From contig CP114127.1 of NCBI GenBank assembly GCA_029959195.1, positions 1,488,001 through 1,552,000 on the forward strand: a stretch of DNA of 64,000 nt, read 5' to 3'. Shown here in pieces: positions 59,801-64,000 of this stretch. Each line of letters opens with the position of its first letter. The stretch's first letter is position 1. This DNA comes from Dictyophora rubrovolvata. Its lineage: Eukaryota > Basidiomycota > Agaricomycetes > Phallales > Phallaceae. The position numbers and the translations under genes were made by a program. Under the pieces are notes generated by a model. The model was given only the letters and a program-made list of their open reading frames with translations, did not search any database and was not told where the DNA came from.

Positions 59801-60673
59801 CGTGTTACCAGCGAGGCCCTGATGCTAGACAGAAAGCAGTACCAGATAACTGTTGGTCCCAAAATCCGATTTCATATCGGTGAGCCTGTTACCGTGCGCT
59901 GGCGCGCGCCGACTTCGCATTCGAGAAAAGATTGGATTGGTATATATAGGGTACGTTATCCTGTTTGTCTGTTTTACGGGTGTGCGGGCCTATTGACTAA
60001 CTAATAATAGAAAGGCGCGAATAAGTTGAATTCGATCACAAAGATTTCTTCATTAGGACATTGGGTGCCTGTCCATGATGATGAATGGGATGGAGATATC
60101 CCGGTTAGCGTGGACGAGACGAAGTCATCCAAGAAATGCGAAGGTGATGTGGTGTTGAAAGGAGAGAAGTTGCCATGGGTGACAGGACTTTATGAGGTAA
60201 TACAGTGGTTTCTCATCGAATAAGCACGCTCTGACGCTTTTTACGATCTGCGTAGATCAGGTATCACCACGATGGCAAGTACAATGTACTCAGCACAGTC
60301 GACATAGAAGTTTTTGGTAAGGCTCGTCTTCAGATTTTTGTCTCTTACGAGCTCACACCAGTTTACAGCGGATGAAATCCCTATTCTTACATTAGAAGCT
60401 GTCCGTAACACGCTCAAACGTCTTGTTGTATACGCCTTAGACGAAGACCCTTCCTTGATACCGATATCATGCCAGATACAGCCGACGGAAGGAACGGCGG
60501 ATGGACGAGATCCGGATGACTTCAATTTCTGGTCTGAAAAGCAAGCCAAGCTCTTGGCTAAAGGTATTGAACAAGTATTTGGCGTTGAATACTCGCCGCA
60601 GGTTATTGTCGCCGATGCCAATATTTCTGCGCTGGCTAACAGGATTTTGGCGTCGAAGGAGATATTTCACTAA
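56830..60673 (+). CDS. CHO2: Phosphatidylethanolamine N-methyltransferase
   Basis: ER enzyme that carries out the first methylation of phosphatidylethanolamine towards phosphatidylcholine, using S-adenosylmethionine. Seventeen exons: 56830-56941, 57015-57358, 57421-57485, 57549-57629, 57697-57863, 57926-58039, 58119-58452, 58516-58817, 58877-58965, 59025-59085, 59140-59210, 59250-59398, 59457-59741, 59800-59950, 60011-60196, 60256-60316, 60369-60673. All phases agree and give 958 residues, the CHO2 size. Two methyltransferase halves are visible: [21 protein letters not shown] with [17 protein letters not shown], and later [13 protein letters not shown] with [17 protein letters not shown]. Many hydrophobic helices surround them, and the C-terminal half has the soluble domain ([33 protein letters not shown]). 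A Ser/Pro/Asp-rich insertion follows the first half. Confidence 0.96.
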
Positions 60674-60812
60674 ATGGTTTAACAGGTTTATAGTTCCTTA
60701 ATGGGCTTTTAGATTCTTTTCACGCATCCATACGAATTTGATGTCATCTTTTAGAGATTTACTAAACATTATACCTTTTTTACCTGATACCTCACTGTGT
60801 GACATGACCGCG

Positions 60813-60820
60813 TATATAAA
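60813..60820 (+). promoter_or_regulatory. TATA box of the deaminase-like gene
   Basis: TATATAAA 129 nt upstream of the ATG at 60949. Confidence 0.5.
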
Positions 60821-60948
60821 GCTTTACAGTTTTGTGTCACGCTTTGACTCGGTCCTTCACTTGCGTATTACTATCTTGCGGTAAGTAATAGTCCATTCGA
60901 ATGAAATATTTGCTAAATGGCCGCTTGGCTTCTATAGCGACTTTCAAT

Positions 60949-61698
60949 ATGAGCAAGTCGCAGTTTTATTTCTCAGAGTGTATCGATGCTGCTTCAAAGT
61001 CGCCGATGACCTTCAGTCTTGGGGCCGTTCTCGTCAAGGGTGGAAAGGTCATATCTACTGGTTATAATCACCATCGTACCCATTATGATGGAGCTGATAT
61101 TTCCAAGCGTGGACATCGTAAGCCTGTTTCCATGCATGCTGAGATGCATGCTATCTTCAATGCTACTGGCATGTCTCCCGCTTTCAAGACTCAGTTTGAA
61201 TGGGGTATCTCTAAACGAGGCAGACTTAAACCTGGTACAAAAGTCGGCGATTCCGAACGGAGTCTTCAACGAGTCTTTGCTGAAAGAGAAAGCCTCTAAA
61301 ACCAGGCATAAGAACGTCGGACCGAGAAGAGATTATAGCCAAAGGGACGACAGCAAGGATATAGATCTGGTTTCTCAGGCTAGCTTTCGACGGTGGTCAG
61401 CAAGACGAAGAGATCCCAGGGTTAATGGTGCGGACCTGTACGTGGTAAGGATAACGAAACACGGTGGGGTCGGATGTGCAAAGCCGTGTTGGAGGTGCAT
61501 CGAGTGGTGTCGATGGGCTGGTGTGAAGCGGATATTTCACTGTGACGGTCAATGGGGCAAGTTTCAAGTTGTCAAAGTCAACGAATCATGTAGTGTTTAT
61601 GAAACTCAGGCAGACATCCGACTTTTCAATGGCATGGTACGTGGCTTGTTGGTACCGTCTAACCAACGCTCATTCAGTGTTTTTTTTAGTCTTACTAG
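60949..61698 (+). CDS. Cytidine/deoxycytidylate deaminase-like zinc protein
   Basis: Exons 60949-61204, about 61287-61636 and 61690-61698 give roughly 204 residues. The zinc site of the deaminase fold is present: HAEMHAIF (His63, Glu65) and, in exon 2, PCWRCIEWCRWAGVKRIFH with the paired cysteines. The N-terminal strands ECIDAASKSPMTFSLGAVLVKGGKVISTGYN are also typical. The acceptor of intron 1 is uncertain: 61287 and 61292 both keep the frame. The last exon is only 9 nt (SY and stop). The alternative, a frameshift between two long overlapping frames, is not needed. The spacing between HAE and PCxxC is much longer than in free cytidine deaminases, so the substrate is open. Confidence 0.82.
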
Positions 61699-62055
61699 AT
61701 GTATTATTGATCAATGAACAAGAACATACACTTTGTGCTTCACTCGTGCTAAACAAAACATGGATTTCGACCCCTGGCAACTGCCCTGCGTCATAGTCCC
61801 CGACTGGCTGCAGAGTACTGAATTCAGGGAAGAGAAAGTGGCATCTACATAATTCGGTTTTTGTACTACTTCCTGTAAGTACGGGACCTTTGCTATGATG
61901 TCAAACATACGTACTCTGTAGTCAAAACTTTACATAATGCACCCTTTTTAAAAACTTTTTTTGGCATGACGACTATTGAGACGCGTGACAAAATTGAGAC
62001 GCGGTCGCGCTTTTTCGCGCTTGGCCGAAATCTTTGACTTTTGACCGCCACCGAC

Positions 62056-64000
62056 ATGTCGCGCAACAAAGTGAACAATGTCTTATCGGCCTTTGATGAC
62101 GCTATCGCCGACATTATCGATGAACCCACCGATGATAATGATGATGACGACGAAGATATTGAGGAATTGACGTCGTTACGTGGGAAAAGACCTCTACAGT
62201 CGATAATAGACAATGTGTCCCATTCTGGAAACCCGGCAAAACGACGAATTATAAATAGTAATAAATCTCTACTTTTGACCATTATCTATTTGATAGTTTT
62301 TTTTCCCAGACCAGTTCTCACCTTCTACGCGACCTGGCCAGCTTCCGGAACCGACCTTTGATATGGCCAGGTTTGGTGGTTATTTCATAGAATTCAGCCG
62401 TATACTGAACATTTATCTTAGGCTATTTCCGAATTCTTTCCAGGAACAACCTCTATCGGTATCCGTCAATAACGTGCAGGTGCTGACAGAAAATCAGAAA
62501 ATAGGCCCGCCTCTACCCGACGCGCTTGAGCATCTTGGGTTATCAAAGTGAGTTATTAAAGGATCCCGGGTCTATTACTGCAATAATAAATTACTTTTAG
62601 CCCCTTTGATTTGATTCAAGGTTTGGAGATTAAATTGATGAAACACCAACTTATTGGTGTCTCTTGGTACTTTCCAATATGTTAGGGTGCTGCTCAGACC
62701 AACTTATTTATTGCGTTGCAGGATGCTGAAACAGGAATTGGATAATCAGAAAAAGGGTGGGATATTAGCGTGTGTTGTTTGCTTTAACTGCTCCGAATCG
62801 AAGCCATACTTCTTAACACCTGTTTTTAGAGACGAGATGGGTCTAGGCAAAACTATACAAATTCTCGCATTGATGGTACTAAATCCGCGTGGATCATCGT
62901 ATGAAAAAGAACCGATCGGTGATGAGACTGACAAACCTAACAAAAAAACGCAAAAGTCCGGGTTTTCCAAAACTACACTGGTGGTTGCACCAGCCTCTCT
63001 ACTCCGTCAGTGGAAGGATGAGATTGAAACAAAATGTCAAGAAGGACTATTCCGAGTTCATATTCATCATGGGAAGGAAAAGTTGAAGTCTGTCAAGGAA
63101 ATTAGGGCCTTCGATGTGAGGTTATACCATATGTCAATACATTACCTTTATAACACCCGACAGGTCGTCATTGTATCCTACCAAACACTCATGGCTGATT
63201 TTCCGAACCATCTTGAGAAGTTAGATCAATCTGGATGGTTGCCTGAACATGGGTAAACGCATATGACCTTCAATAAGATTTTGAACCTCCTTACTCAATA
63301 CTATTATAGAGGTCCTCTTGCCCGTATGAAGTGGCATCGCATCGTCTTAGACGAGGCTCAGGTTATACGAAACCGGCTCACTCAATCTGCTCAATGTATC
63401 TTCCGTTTACAAACCAATTATCGATGGTGTCTTTCCGGCACACCGATATTCAATGGCGTGTCTGATGTATTCTCATATTTAAAGATTTGCAGGCCTGCAA
63501 CATATAGTTGGGATATTTTCAACCGGAGAATTGTAAGTCTCATTTTGCACCTATTGGCTACAAAGTATTTATATTCCCGTTAGTGTCAAGTCGAAAAGAG
63601 GGATCCTGCTAGAGCTAGTAAGAGAAATCTTCGTATCTTTCCCTCTATTTTTAATTTGTTTCAGCTTCTGTTGCCAATGAATGGCTGGAACCATTGATAC
63701 TTAGAAGGACTAAATCAAGCCGACTTGTGCGTCTCTTATACCTTTCATGACAGTTATTTAATTCTCGTAATAGGATGGTCGCCTTATATTAGAGGAACTT
63801 CCGCCCAAAAACATAGAAATTGTTGAACTTGAGTTCAGTGAAGGTGAAAGAAAGGCAAGTAGTCTGTATATCATTAGTTTCGTCTTGCCAACGAATTGCA
63901 TTTCAGATTTACGATGAACAGGCTGCCAGAACTGAAAGAACCATTGGTGAGCTCGTATCGAAAGGTTTAGAAGAGCAATAGTAAGCTCTACGTTTCTGAT
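62056..64000 (+). CDS. Snf2-family ATPase, Rad5/Rad16/Uls1-like (3' end outside window)
   Basis: DNA translocase of the Snf2 superfamily; relatives act in replication repair and in SUMO-linked chromatin control. Exons 62056-62257, 62310-62370, 62422-62547, 62601-62666, 62722-62769, 62830-63115, 63164-63252, 63310-63532, 63584-63617, 63665-63726, 63774-63854 and 63907-63980, then a donor leading off the window. After an acidic N-terminus (DEPTDDNDDDDEDIEE) comes the Q-motif region LMKHQLIGVSWMLKQE, Walker A DEMGLGKT (residues 169-176), Walker B LDEAQ, motif III LSGTP and LILRRTKSSR. The DEAQ box and LEELPPKNIEIVELEFSEGERKIYDE fit the Rad5/16 group. The intron at 63855-63906 is GC-AG. Whether a RING finger follows cannot be seen. 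Confidence 0.93.

Noticed and set aside
61200-61300. Frameshift in the deaminase-like gene
   Set aside because: An ordinary GT-AG intron starting at 61205 with an acceptor at 61286 or 61291 joins both frames correctly.
1-64000. Search for tRNA, rRNA, CRISPR arrays, LTR or DNA transposon ends
   Set aside because: No cloverleaf B box, no rRNA-like block, no spaced direct repeats and no paired terminal repeats were recognised by eye; weak or decayed copies could be missed.

Overview
The window is nuclear DNA from a filamentous fungus, almost certainly a mushroom-forming basidiomycete (Agaricomycetes). The signs are many short GT-AG introns (mostly 50-70 nt), a basidiomycete-type terpene synthase, two FunK1 fungal kinases, and an F-box protein of a type common in mushrooms. 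No virus, rRNA, tRNA, CRISPR or intact transposon was recognised. All exon joins below were worked out by hand from splice signals, reading phase and family motifs; no alignment or RNA data were used.

Layout. Positions 1-20 kb are gene-poor. They hold the 5' part of the Hsp70 exchange factor FES1 at the left edge, about 11 kb with no recognisable gene, a disordered Pro/Ser-rich protein (12-13 kb) and a stand-alone terpene synthase (16.7-17.9 kb). From 20 kb on, gene density rises sharply: a single-pass membrane protein, a TPR/F-box protein with a probable frameshift, a questin-oxidase-like protein, translation factor eEF1B-gamma, and two tandem hotdog thioesterases.

From 31.4 to 41.3 kb two FunK1 kinase genes form an inverted pair facing each other, with an intact carboxylesterase in the loop. 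The left copy has an in-frame stop before its kinase core.

From 42 to 64 kb the region is compact and mostly conserved housekeeping: an Akr1-type ankyrin/DHHC palmitoyltransferase, a UBE2S-type ubiquitin-conjugating enzyme with an APC/C-type tail, a small RNase P/MRP-like subunit, a DCN1 neddylation factor, an FSH1 serine hydrolase, an F-box-like protein, an unknown protein, a DUF1365 protein divergent from the phosphatidylethanolamine methyltransferase CHO2, a cytidine-deaminase-like protein, and the start of a Rad5/16-type Snf2 ATPase that runs off the right edge.

The genes do not form one pathway. Thematic links are ubiquitin/cullin control (UBE2S, DCN1, F-box proteins) and lipid metabolism (CHO2, DUF1365, thioesterases, carboxylesterase). 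The most notable observations are the conserved C-terminal peptide of UBE2S, the FunK1 inverted repeat, four GC-AG introns with GCAAG donors, and an 18-nt microexon shared by the thioesterase paralogues.
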